Source: Aspergillus flavus
Taxonomy: Eukaryota > Ascomycota > Eurotiomycetes > Eurotiales > Aspergillaceae
Direction: 5' to 3'
Length of the DNA: 64,000 nt
NCBI RefSeq assembly: GCF_009017415.1
Contig: NC_092408.1
Span: 4,402,001 to 4,466,000, forward strand
Part shown: positions 12,041 through 23,135 of the stretch, piece after piece
Position numbering within the stretch: position 1 is the first letter of the stretch
Layout: the number at the start of each line of letters is the position of its first letter
Program-made: the position numbers and the translations under genes
Notes under the pieces: generated by a model
Databases searched by the model: none
Told to the model about the DNA's origin: nothing
The model's input: only the letters and a program-made list of their open reading frames with translations

Positions 12041-12752
12041 ATCGCGAAATCGGCTGCGTATCGAGAGAAGAGAAATTATTTTCAAACAATCGGATATTCA
12101 CACTCAATACTATACTTTGTTTCTATGTAGTCATATTAGGGTCAACATGAATGAGAGTATCGCTTCACTCCAAGATGCATTCAAATGGCTTATAATATCT
12201 TTTCTAACTATGTACAACGAAGATCTTGCGCGTGAAATTTTTCACGACCTCAATAGCCCAGAGGTTAATGGAGACCTTATTAGAGCACGCTGTAGGTTTT
12301 CTACGAGTCAGGCGAATAGAGCTTATAGGCTAGAGCTTATGCATATTGACCTATAGCTTCGTTCACATCATTAACTGTATAGCCACTAATCAGTCGTTCG
12401 GGGGCGATGTAGGGCGCTCGAGGTAGAGGCGTTAGTCGCTTAGGACTAATAGCACGCCGTAAATTGCTGAACGTCATATTAGTCTTCTCTACCCTCCATC
12501 TGATATCCCTTTATCGGATCTTAGCAGACCTCGTCTGGTTGCGTCGGGCATAGTTAACAGCAACGAATCATACTGCAGCTCGGTAGGTTACACCGGGTTT
12601 GGCTGGCTTAGCAAACGATACAGCTATTATCTACTATGAAGATAATGGAAGAGCAGGATATCTCACTGATTACATATGTTAAATAGTAGGACTCGATCAG
12701 AATGGAATGTTCTTCGTTATCTATAAATTTAATGTCTTCTCTATTTTACAGT
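12041..12752. other. AT-rich, possibly decayed repetitive DNA
   Basis: No supported gene. The stretch is richer in A/T than its flanks. It includes an imperfect inverted repeat around 12430-12460 (GGCGTTAGTC ... GACTAATAGCACGCC) and an open frame 12000-12356 without recognisable motif. It could be a mutated transposon relic, but no element family is identifiable. Confidence 0.3.
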
Positions 12753-15078
12753 TCACGGCTCAATCCTCCTAGCAGATGACACATCTGCTACTCCCTCGCC
12801 TTCAACAACCTTAGCCTCTATAACCTGATACACCGGCACTTCAGCCAGACGAGAGACGATGTGATGCAGAGTAGGGAGCTGATTCCAGTCCAGTCCATCA
12901 ATCTCTAGTCTAGCGTCTGTAGCACGCAGCTCACGTGTGATCCTTGACGGCACAACTGTCAAGTCTTCAGCAGAATCGACCACAACAGGATACTCCGCCT
13001 CGGGCGTGCCTTTACGGTCCTTACCCACGCTGGGCATGTACCGGTGCAGCAGAAGGTTTGGTGGTGTCTTAGTCGATCCATTGGTTTGCGTCTCCTCCTC
13101 TGACTTCTCCTCCAGCCCTGTCAGGTTCAGCCGGCCCCATACTCCGCCCCGCCAGCTAGCGGTAACATGGTACGAATGACGGCGTCTGTTCACATCGATG
13201 CTGCTGAAGACCTTCGGAAACCCGAGCTCCTCACGGCCAGATAGGATAGGATCCGCTAGGTCTTCAAACAGGACCGGAAGGTAAGATCCTTCCGTGATTT
13301 GACCATCAGCACTCTTGTATTGGACGCCATGAATATACAGACCGAAGTGGTTGTATCCCCCACCGGCGAGCCAGTCTAGTCCATCTAGAGTAGTTTGGGA
13401 GAACGTAGCGTAAGCTACACTTCCCATACCGGTAAAGCTGTAGGACGAACTGGGTAGCAGGTTTTTAAGCAAGGTTCGACTCGTCTTAAACCGAATGGAC
13501 GCTGTGCAAAACTTTGCCTTGGTCGAGGCAGCCGCTCGACTTCTGCCCCAGAAGTCCTGGCGAGGCCCTGGCATGGGGCCGAAGACGGTAGGTTGACGGT
13601 AGTAAACCTGTTGGTTCTGTGACCAAAGGTGCTGGCGCAATACCTCACTTGAGTGATCCCATTCATCATGATCGTAGATGTAGGAACTGATGATAGCAGC
13701 TATAACGTCTCTTAGCTTCGTTCTTGCATGTTGACTGAGTGTCTACATACCTTCCTTTCCACCCACGTGCCTTCTTCCGGATTCTCGCGTGTACTCCTGT
13801 ATCTGTAACACTCGCTCCTGGCGAGCCTTTGCGTACAGTTCCAGGCGTGTGGGAACATCCTCCCTGCTGACATCTCCAGGGAGCATAACAGCCAACGACA
13901 AACCGTCCTCGATGGCCATGGCACCTCCAGAAGCCCGATACGGGAGGAAGGGGTGAGCAGCATCGCCCATCAGCGCCAGTCGCCCATTAACCCATTGCGG
14001 CAGGGTTTCCATGTCCAGTAGTGGCCATATCTTCAGCGTTTCAGGATCTGCCTTGTTCAGCATTTTGAGAACACCAGGCTCAAAGTCTTTGAAGGCGTTT
14101 AGGAGCGTGTCTTTGCCTACCCCTGAATTCCAGCCTTGGGTGACATATTCATTGGTAAGATTGTCCGGGTGAATGCAGACAAAGTTCAGTATCTCGTTGT
14201 TCACACACGGATAAATGACCACCTTGCTGTCGGCACTGTGCCACATAAGAACGGTTCCGTTTGTTTGAACCATAGGAGCTGTCTCAGGATCTTCTAGTGC
14301 CTCCTTGCGCGGGATCATGAACCGGAATGCGTTGCGACCCGAGCTAAATGCGTTGACTTCTTTACCTGAGACATGCCGACGGGTCACAGAGTGAGCACCG
14401 TCAGCCCCTAATACTAGGTCTCCCTCGAAGCGCTGTCCGTCTTCCAGAGTTATGGTTGCAGCCTGAGCATCCACGTCCGCTACCTTGGCGGAGGTATGGA
14501 GAACAATAGGCGTTCCCTGTCCCGGAGCCTGCGCTTTGTCTTTCAAAGCTTCATGAAGATGTGCGCGGTGGATTAAAACCCATTCCTATACGAGTAGAGT
14601 TAGCTGGTGTCGCACTACAATAAGCCCAATAGGGATACGATCGTATCTTACATGTTGCCAGCTGCCGGAGATTAGACTCGTGTCTAAGGTGTACTGAAGC
14701 TCACCATCAAAGGTATAGTCGCGAAGCTAGACGAAGGAAATCTATAGTTAGTCTATCGCTCCTCTCATCCATCACTGTACATGGATCGACATACTTGCTC
14801 CGTCAGCACCGCACCGTACTTTCGCGCATCAACTCCAATTCGCTTCAAGAGCCCATTGGCATTCGGAGTTAAGTGAATTGCCGCTCCGACTTCGTTTGCG
14901 AATCGTGACCTTTCAAACACCTATACCCTTATATCAGTCTCGGAGTTAGGTATTCGGGTTCAAACTAGCCTCTCACCTCCACTTCGTGCCCTTGTTGTCG
15001 AAGGGCAATGGCTGCAGCTAGACCTCCGATGCCAGCGCCAACAATGAGGACTTTTAAGCCCTTCGGTTTAGACTGCAT
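12753..15078 (-). CDS. FAD-dependent monooxygenase fused to an acetoacetate-decarboxylase-like domain
   Basis: Five exons (14977-15078, 14795-14920, 14652-14726, 13751-14585, 12753-13699) give 694 aa. Residues 1 to about 420 form a salicylate-hydroxylase-type flavoprotein: VLIVGAGIGGLAAAIAL, GDLVLGADGAHSVTR and LMGDAAHPFLPY, then the family tail YIYDHDEWD. About residues 425-694 match the acetoacetate decarboxylase fold, including SGREELGFPKVFSS, in which the Lys is the Schiff-base position of that family. The last intron (13700-13750) keeps the frame open through the junction, so this is read as one fusion gene. Two genes would require a start inside the domain linker, which is not seen. Likely reaction: ring hydroxylation coupled to processing of a beta-keto or related acid. 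It is divergent from the hydrolase at 15497. Confidence 0.8.
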
Positions 15079-15496
15079 GTCGATCGGATCCAGGATGATA
15101 TACAAAATAGGCGCGGAATGACTACAGCGCAGGCAATTAACCAAGGAAAATAGGAGACAAGAGAGAAAGCCATGGCAGGCATGCCTCTGCAATATGTATG
15201 TACTAGAGCTACTTGCCCCCAGGCCCAAGTCCGGTGGGTCTCGGCTATTGCGTTGATCGACATCTCCATATCATTTGTCACGCTATAGCTCCTGTGCCTC
15301 AATGCGTTCGGATCGAACATTTCGGCTCCACATACGGTCGGGGGCCCATGGTCCCGGTCGTATGAACACAGCTAGAGACATTATTTAGAGCAGGCAAGTT
15401 GTGCAAGAGGTGTAAATACTAATACCACTACAGCGGCAATATTCTCCAATTCCAAATTATCCATTTCTGTTTTTGAGGTGTGTTTCTCGCGTCAAG
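15079..15496. promoter_or_regulatory. Divergent promoter of the monooxygenase fusion and the hydrolase
   Basis: This 418-bp stretch separates two head-to-head genes and must hold both promoters. It contains the second copy of the shared 26-bp element at 15308-15333. Confidence 0.55.
15308..15333. promoter_or_regulatory. Putative operator, copy 2 of a shared 26-bp element
   Basis: TCGG, two variable bases, CGAACATTTCGG, two variable bases, CCACAT, in the same order and orientation as at 11344-11369. The core CGAA-N3-TTCG is a dyad, as expected for a dimeric regulator. Confidence 0.55.
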
Positions 15497-17388
15497 ATGC
15501 CGAATCCCATCCAGGATATTACCCGCGTAGACGCGACCTCGTTTTCATACATCTACGAGGAGAATGTCACAATCCCCTTGAAGGACAACGCCGGATTGAT
15601 TCGGTGCAATGTCTATCGGCCCAAGGATGTGGAAAACTCTCCGGTATTGGTTACTTATGGGCCATACGGCAAGGATATCCACTACAAAGAGTATGACGGT
15701 CTTTCCATTGTCCACGCAGAAAGCTTCGTCACTAACTATATGCAGTTTCCACTCTAAGTCTTATAGCGAAGTAAATCCAGAGCACCATTCCGACCATTCA
15801 GCATGGGAGACTCCGGATCCTGGGTTCTGGACCCAGCATGGCTATGCCGTTGTTCGAGCCGACGAGCGTGGCTTAGGTCAATCGCCGGGCGTTCTGGACA
15901 CCATGTCGCGAGGCACCAGCGAGGCCTTTGTCGATGTAGTCGAATGGGCCGCTGAGCAGCCGTGGTCAAGCGGAAAGGTTGGTCTCCTCGGCATCAGTTA
16001 CTACGCTGGTAGCCAGTGGCGTGTCGCTGCGCGTCAGCCTAAAGGCCTAGCGTGTATAATTCCCTGGGAAGGCATGTCAGATTATTACCGCGATCGATGC
16101 CGTCATGGAGGGATTCTGTCCAACAAATTTATCAAGTTCTGGTGGGATCGCCAGGTGATCACGAATCAATATGGACGACCTGGACGTGCTGCTCGCAACT
16201 GGGGTCCCGATACTATTGAGGGTGACCTGTCGGAGGAAGAATTGTTAGCGAATCGCAACGACCAGACTATCGATAATGCCACCCATAAGTTCCGCGACGA
16301 GCCATACTATGCCTCCAAAGAGTATAATATGGAGGATATTAAGGTCCCATTGCTCTCCGTCGCGAACTGGGGTGGTATTCTCCTGCACCTCCGTGGCAAT
16401 GTGATCGGCTACATGAACGCAGGTTCCGAACACAAATATTTGAGATTCATAACCGGACGCCATGACTTGCCATTCTACTATCATGAAGAGGTCGAGCTGC
16501 AGAGAAGCTTCCTTGATGCGTTCCTTAAGGGAGAGGATCGAGAGGGATGGAGCACTGGCCAGGCTCCCAAGGTGGATGTCTTGCTGCGCAAAGGAAATGT
16601 TGGCTTTGACAACGCCGAGGCCGAAAGAGCCTATACTCGCCGAACTGAGAACGAATGGCCCATCGCTCGTACCCAGTACACAAAGTTCTTCCTCACTCCA
16701 GATCTGCAGCTGCAGACGCAATCGCCTCAGTCAAAATTAGTCAAGGTTGATTACCGCGCATTGGGTACTCTAGAAAGCCCTCAGCTTGTCCAATTTAGCA
16801 CGCCTGCTTTTGAACAAGAAACGGAGATCACCGGCCATATTGTCGCCCATCTAAACGTGTCTGTCAGTCCCGATAAGGGAGGTCCGCTTCCCTCCGACAT
16901 TGATCTCTTCCTGACCCTGCGGTATATCTCGCCTACCGGTGAGGAGGTATACTACACTGGTACCGCTGGAGATCCCGTACCGTTGGCCAAAGGTTGGCTG
17001 CGCGTCAGTATGCGCAAGGTGAACGAGAAGCATCTGCGGCACCGTGAATACTTGCCGCACCGTGATTACTTCTCCACGGATGTGTTGCCTGTAATGCCCG
17101 GAGAGGTCTATCCGGTAGATGTAGAGATCTGGCCGAGCAACGTAGTAGTCGAAAAAGGTGGTAAGATCGTCCTGGAGGTGTCGTCGGGCGACACTCAGGG
17201 GTCAGGAATCTTCCAACACAATGACCCTAATGATCGGTACGTCATTCCCTCTCTCCATTCCAGTCTTTTCCGTGATTTCGAAGCTAATAAAGTGAAGCTC
17301 TCCCGAGAAACTGCAAGGAACCAACCACATACATTTCGGGCCGGCGTACGAGAACTATGTGACTCTTCCTGTGATTCCAAGCAAATAG
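15497..17388 (+). CDS. CocE/NonD-type alpha/beta hydrolase (peptidase S15 family)
   Basis: Three exons (15497-15690, 15746-17236, 17298-17388) give 591 aa. The second intron (17237-17297) replaces an otherwise frameshifted tail with HIHFGPAYENYVTLPV, the usual end of this family. The nucleophile elbow is GISYYAG within VGLLGISYYAG. The strand ADERGLGQSPG precedes it. The C-terminal 230 residues form the jelly-roll X-Pro dipeptidyl-peptidase C domain, with DIDLFLTLR and FQHNDPNDR. Members hydrolyse esters or amides of small molecules (cocaine esterase) or peptides. No signal peptide, so it is probably cytosolic. It lies between the monooxygenase fusion and the cupin and fits a step that cleaves an ester, lactone or ring-fission product. 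Confidence 0.88.
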
Positions 17389-17667
17389 AGGCGGTTTCGG
17401 ATAGCCAGTTCCCAATAATCAATATTCTCTGTTATGTAAACATAGACTATATGAATGATAAGACAATTCTCCGGCATCGTCCCATTGCGCCCGAGGGCAA
17501 CGACGGTGGACCCGAACAAGAACCCGAAGGTAGATCCACCAGGAGAATCTCTTGAGCGGAACCTTTAGTATATAGATACCACTAGACCTCGAAGTCCTCG
17601 CTGTTCAAATCTCAAGTTAATCACAATCATATACGTTCTCTTTTCCGCTATAAACCCATCCTACACA

Positions 17668-18219
17668 ATGTCCCAACACAACAAAGATATCCGTCCTCTC
17701 CAACGCTTCGTCACTACTCATGATGACAACGGCCAAGCCATCTTCTCCAACCGACTATCTGAAGATATGCCCGTCCAGAACGTCGATCAGGTGACCTTCA
17801 GTCTTGCCTACACCTCGGAGCAATTCCCTTCTCAGTTGTCGGGTGATGCAGATATTGCCAGCTACGAACGCCGTCTTTCCTCCCCACCAGGCTTGAGCAT
17901 CTCCACGGGCACCGTTTGCCGTATTGTGGATATGCCACCCAACACAATCAGTCCAATGCATCGGACCGTCTCGCTAGACTACGGTGTCGTCCTGGAAGGC
18001 GAGGTCGAACTTCTTCTCGACAGTGGTGAGAAGCGACTATTAAAGAGGGGAGATGTTGCCGTGCAACGAGCTACGAACCATGCCTGGCGCAACGTTACCC
18101 CCAACGAGGGTTGGTCTCGTATGTTATACGTTTTGACTCCCTGTCAACCTGTGGAGGTGAAAAATAAGGGCGTTCTCGGGGAGGATTTGAATGGCATGGG
18201 TGTGAAGTCCAGTGAATAG
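17668..18219 (+). CDS. Cupin-domain protein
   Basis: Intronless, 183 aa. The single cupin barrel spans about residues 85-160. Motif 1 (ISPMHRTVSLDYGVVLEGEV) keeps His, Asp/Tyr and the Gly-rich turn, and motif 2 is GDVAVQRATNHAWRN with the metal-ligand His. This resembles small fungal cupins found in aromatic and polyketide gene clusters, often of unproven function; isomerase, hydrolase or dioxygenase activity is possible. It starts 279 bp after the hydrolase on the same strand and is followed by the regulator, which supports membership of the set. Confidence 0.8.
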   Translation: MSQHNKDIRPLQRFVTTHDDNGQAIFSNRLSEDMPVQNVDQVTFSLAYTSEQFPSQLSGDADIASYERRLSSPPGLSISTGTVCRIVDMPPNTISPMHRTVSLDYGVVLEGEVELLLDSGEKRLLKRGDVAVQRATNHAWRNVTPNEGWSRMLYVLTPCQPVEVKNKGVLGEDLNGMGVKSSE

Positions 18220-18506
18220 TGCCATCCCAAATCCCGTGTATCCTTATTTTGGAGTATTTACCGCACTACATAGACACAATGCATACCATGATTATGCACC
18301 AGACACTCATTATGCATGACCAAATTACTTTTCCAATAGCCGCTGTGTTTGCCGAGGCTCAACAATGTAGGGTTTCGACTCCGCACGTCGGCAGTCCACA
18401 TTTCCCGATCCCTGACCCCGTGACATCATCTCCCCGAACCAAAATCTGGGGCCGACAAACACCACAGTATAGCGTCTTGCTGCGATATATCGCAATCTCC
18501 GTAGAT

Positions 18507-21500
18507 ATGAACAGTCCCTCAGAGAAACAGGATAAATCCCGCACAGACTTCTACCAGTGTGGTGTCTGCAGGAAGCATTATGCCCGACCTGATCACCTTA
18601 TCCGCCATGTCCGATCGCGTAAGTCCATTGACCCTGAGCGCGGAATCAATGGGCTTGTAACAGAAGAACTCATTGCAATTGCTCCTGTCAGATACCTCGG
18701 ACAAACCGTTTGTTTGTGACAAGTGTGGAAAAGGCTTTGGGAGAATGTTCGTCTCCAGTTGCTCATTAATCGCCTGTTTATCCAGCTGATCCCTTTGCCG
18801 ATAGCGATCTCCTACGTCGACATGCCCGGGGACATTTCTCGGGTCAAAGGGACTCTAGACTCTCCACCGCTTCGGCCATGCGAGGGCGCGTGTCGCGAGC
18901 CTGCAAGAATTGTGCTCTGTCCAAGCTGAAGTGTGATGACCAAAAGCCCTGTCGTCGATGTGTCAAGCGCAACCTCGAGTGTCATTGGCCTCAGGATGAG
19001 AGAACACCAGATGCTGTGGACTCACAGGGTAAGCAAGTCCACTTTATCTCCTGCGAAGATGGAAGAAAGGGCTTAGTAGTGGCACTGGCCTTACTGCTCC
19101 GCAACGCTTGAATCATAGAAACTACTGCTAACGCTGCAATGGTAGAACCAGAACGATCCGTGGCGGAGTCTTCCGACTCAGGAGAGCAGGTTGACGATAC
19201 TGGCATCCCTCAATCACAAGAAGAACCAGCTCCACAAGATTTTTCAGTGGGTCTTATGGATGATTTCTATTCTGCCGCCGAAGAAGTGATCGACCAGGCC
19301 TTCCTGGAGAATAACCGATTACCGTTAATGGTAAAAATAGACCAAGTATCTGTAGCAGCGACGTTACGCTTACATATGACTTCAGAGCCCCAATGAGTAC
19401 GATTACTTTGGCGGGAATATCAGTCCCGAGCTTGGGTTAACCGAGGCCGATCTGGAATTTCTTGCATCTCTCAATAATCACGATCTAGCTCATGAACGAC
19501 CAAACACCGTGGCTCAATACCACACTCAGCGCAGTGTCCCCGAAGCTTTGGGTTTGATGGACAAGGAGGCATATCACAACTCCCCTCTGTCCAATTGGAC
19601 TCCTCGCAGTGAAGACAACGCATACATGGATCAGCAGTATCTGTCGGTGCCGAAACATCTCGACCGGTCGATATCTTCCGGTACTGCCGAAGCGAGGGTG
19701 TTTTCTGAGTGCCTATCAAAGGAAAGTCGCGATAAAGTGTTTTCGATCTTCGTGCAGGTATGCCAGCGACGCGATTTCGGTCGCATGATGCACTATTTTC
19801 CAAGTGCGGAGCTCCTGGATAGTTTGATCCAAGACTACTTTCTCCATCAGAGGTCTGAGATAGACTCATGGATCCACGAATCCACTATCGACCTGAACCA
19901 AGAAAGTCCGGAGATGATAATAGCTCTAGCTGCTGCTGGAGCAGTGCTGTCTCCAGTGAACGCAATTCAACGCCTAGGATATGCCCTGTTAGAGATAGCC
20001 CGTCTTGAACTAAGTAGCAAGGTAGGCTGGTCCTTCACGTACCTTGACTAAGGCACAAGATGCTAATTGCGTCAGTACGAGAATGACAACACCTACACGC
20101 GTAACTTGCGTCAGCAACAGGCATATACATTGACCCTACAAATTGGGCTCTGGAGTGGTGACAAACGACGTGTCGAAATCGCGGAGAGCTTTGCACAACC
20201 CATCGTGACGGTGAGCTTTGCACATTCCCCCATCGCGCTCAAACTCCTCTCAGACGCATAGTGCTAATAACCAAACAGATGCTGCGCCGAGCATCCCACC
20301 TCCGAAGCGAAGGATATCCGATCATTTCACCCTCAGTGGTAGATGACGAAGAAACCCTGAATCAGAAATGGCATCACTGGGTCGAGTCCGAATCTCACAA
20401 ACGGTAAGCAAGCACATCCGCGTATCATTCTTCGGCACTTTGTCATTGGCTTCGATACCAATGATGCTTACTCCGGTATGTCCATAGAGTCGTTTACCAT
20501 CTCTTCCTCCATGACGTGCAATCGTCCTTTCGGCTGTCCACGCACGCATTATTGTCATACGGCGATCTAGAGCTACCTTTCCCATGTTCTCGCAAACTGT
20601 GGAATGCAAAATCAGCTGCCGAGTGGGGATATATATACGTGCAGGAGTTTCCTCACGCCGTGGAGGCCATTCCATCCCTTGCAGGTGTTCTGCGAGACCC
20701 ATCGACGCTCGGCCTGTTGCCCTGTCAGGTCGACTTCCCTTTGGCAGCTTTTATCTCAGTACACGGAATGTCGCTTATGGTAGCCGACTGCAATCGTACA
20801 CGCCATAGCTTACAGCGTCCATGGACCGGTCTACTCTTCCAGTCGTGGCAGCGTGAATTGGAGCAAGAGCTAGATCAGTTCAATATTGCGATCGTAGAGC
20901 CACTGCATGGATCCGTCCCTGCCGTGTCCCTAATTCATCAAGCTGCCTGCCTCTCCTTGTACCTACCACTTGGTAAACTTGAGAGATATGCTGGAAAGGA
21001 AGGTGAGAAACGGTCTGCCGATGTGTACGAGCTCTTTATTCAGCACATCAATCCGAGTCATCTACGGCAGGCTGCGTGGCACGCAGGGCAAATACTACGC
21101 ATCGCTAGATGTATACCACCCGGTCTGTTAACTGGGTTCTGCGCCACGTGCTTATACTTTGCCGCGCTTGCTCTTTGGACATACAGCACGGTGACAGCGC
21201 CGGAGGAGTCTTCGGGTCGAGAAGTTAGGACTGAATCGGCGCTGCAACACGGTACTTTTCTCTTAGATGGAGAAGGCAGTCCCGGTGGTGCACTGCGTCG
21301 TTTTGTTATTTCCGGTCAAGGAATCCCTGCCCTGTCGTCGGGGAGTGGTCCTGCTTACCTCGACAACCAAGCCGCCGTAATGCGCCTGTTTCAGCAGGTA
21401 TTACGGTCGAACTATCCGAGTCAAGCTATCCCTCAACAGGCCCAGACTCTGTATCATGCCTTTTCGGCTCTTGGAAGCATACGGAGAGTCAAGGAACATG

Positions 21501-21532
21501 AAGTCCCGAGCAAGAAGCTGCCTCCGGAGTAG
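18507..21532 (+). CDS. Transcription factor with two C2H2 fingers and a Zn2Cys6 cluster
   Basis: Eight exons (18507-18618, 18692-18746, 18805-19028, 19119-19330, 19386-20021, 20076-20210, 20279-20403, 20488-21532) give 847 aa. Finger 1 is CGVCRKHYARPDHLIRH, whose last His codon is split by intron 1. Finger 2 is CDKCGKGFGR onwards, interrupted by intron 2, which has a weaker GTTCGT donor. The Zn2Cys6 cluster begins CKNCALSKLKC near residue 87 and ends LEC. The remaining about 700 residues resemble the fungal-specific transcription factor domain that follows C2H2/Zn2Cys6 pairs. It is downstream of the cupin on the same strand and is the best candidate regulator of genes 7.8-18.2 kb. Start chosen at the Met just before finger 1. 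Confidence 0.82.
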
Positions 21533-21932
21533 TCATTGGCAGCGTCTCCGTTCTCCTGGGGGCTTTTGACGGTCTTACGCTTTGCCTCCTGATATTCTTC
21601 TCCCTGGTGGAGAATTTGTACTAGCGATGTCCTCTTTACATTCAGTCACAGATGGCGCTTGGTGGGGTTTTCAGATGCACGATGTCAGGTCACCGGCCGA
21701 TCCTTTTACTTTCCACCCAGGGCTACTTTTAAACACATATAAGCTATGGACATATATACCCATCCAATGATATTATCCACATGACATACATCATCTCAGC
21801 GCACACGATGACTACTAGCAAATCCCGTATCAAACATCAAAAACTATGTACCCCCGGTGTCATCATAATGAACGATAATCCCATTTCCAGTCCACGTCAA
21901 ACATCCCATCACGGCACACAAAAACACTATCC
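21533..21932. other. Convergent 3' region
   Basis: Between the end of the regulator and the minus-strand small gene. No gene seen. Confidence 0.45.
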
Positions 21933-22247
21933 CTAGGAAGACGACGACTCGGGATCTTTCCCGTCTCGTTCCATCACCATCTTGTAGCGTTTATATTGTT
22001 GTTCCAGCAACATCAACTGCATCTGATAGCACTGCAGGGTCTGACCGCGCGCCCGTTCAGCAGGATCCTCAGAACGCGCCAACCTATCCATCTCTTCCGG
22101 ACTCGGAAGGGTGAAAGACGTTCTCGGCGAGGGTGATTCTGCGCTCTGATCCTCTGGATCCGTTACGGGTTTGTTGTGGGTCCGTTCGTCAATCTCGGCG
22201 TCGGACGCGTCCCGTGGTGGGTAGAGTTCTTTGGGGCGTGGGGTCAT
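21933..22247 (-). CDS. Small conserved-looking hypothetical protein, 104 aa
   Basis: Single exon. Highly charged, rich in Glu, Asp, Arg and Pro. The first 55 residues look disordered. The C-terminal part (PSPEEMDRLARSEDP, then a helix LLEQQYKRYKMVMERD) is predicted alpha-helical. No signal peptide or membrane segment. I do not recognise the family. Its composition is that of a real protein rather than of a shadow frame, and an upstream TATA-like stretch (TATAGGTATAATC) lies near 22345. Confidence 0.55.
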   Translation of the reverse strand: MTPRPKELYPPRDASDAEIDERTHNKPVTDPEDQSAESPSPRTSFTLPSPEEMDRLARSEDPAERARGQTLQCYQMQLMLLEQQYKRYKMVMERDGKDPESSSS

Positions 22248-23135
22248 GGCTCTCTTGGCGTCGCGTGTCGGGATTAGGATGCTCCGTGCTAGGGCTGTTG
22301 GATTTGAGAAGTTTAAACGCGAGGTGGAGATAGTGATTGGGAGGTATAGGTATAATCTTTAGACCAGAGGCTTAGGCAATTCAGGCCAACTTCAACGGAG
22401 GGGAAGTCAGTGAGGGCCGTGCGAGCTCATGTGATGTAGCCTGCGTAGCCTGCATTAGGGCCAGGATGAAGCTGCCCTATGTATCCCTGTAGTAAGCATG
22501 GGAGAAGGCCTTGTGTGATCCTGTTTGAAGCAGTATACAATCATGTTTCCCGTTACTCTCGTGTTGGTAGACGTGGACGAATGTTTTCGAGATCTCGGAA
22601 GAGAGGCAGCGAGCGGAACTCGCTACGAAAATCATTTATTCGATCGTTCAAACCCCTGCTTGGAATAATTTGAATTACTTGACTCTATCTAAGTGAATGT
22701 ATAAGCTGTATCAAGGAGCTCGGTTTAAATCTATATTTGCAAAGGGGATGCTCGAGGTTGGGGGAAGCGTGATAAAACTATATATATTCATGTATGGAGT
22801 CGCTCCGAGTGGAGAAGAAAAAAAAGAAAAATCAAAGAAAAAGCTCAAGTCTACAGACTAGGTAGTTCTTGTACAATCTAAGGTTTCTTTTACCTTCATT
22901 CAATCCTACCTTTTGCTCTTTTTATTACTATGCTTATCTTTTCATAGTTGTGGCAGAAAAATGGTTGTCGACTCGCTTGGTCCGGCCCGGATCCGAAGCC
23001 TTCGGATCCGAACAACAAATCCGAGGATGAATCGACATGTCCATCATATATTTGAGGAGCCCTAAAAACCCAGCGACGTGCTGGACAATGACGAGAACTA
23101 CCATACCAAAGTCTCATCACAGTCTCCCACTCATA
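22248..23135. other. Intergenic region with A-rich tract and regulatory palindromes
   Basis: No gene. A purine-rich tract lies at about 22813-22850. The last 150 bp, upstream of the NmrA-like gene, holds the tandem CGGATCCG sites. Confidence 0.45.
22988..23010. promoter_or_regulatory. Tandem CGGATCCG palindromes upstream of the NmrA-like gene
   Basis: Perfect 8-bp palindromes at 22988-22995 and 23003-23010, 15 bp apart start to start and about 126 bp before the ATG at 23136. CGG triplets in inverted array are the classical binding signal of Zn2Cys6 proteins, and one such regulator starts at 25708. The same arrangement occurs before the monooxygenase at 28691. Confidence 0.55.

Noticed and set aside
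12000..12356. 118-codon open frame in AT-rich DNA
   Set aside because: Overlaps the second exon of the small protein gene, has no motif and looks like low-complexity decayed sequence.
15609..17555. Single long plus frame covering the hydrolase
   Set aside because: Its N- and C-terminal parts are intron translation; the spliced model with two introns restores the family's start and end.
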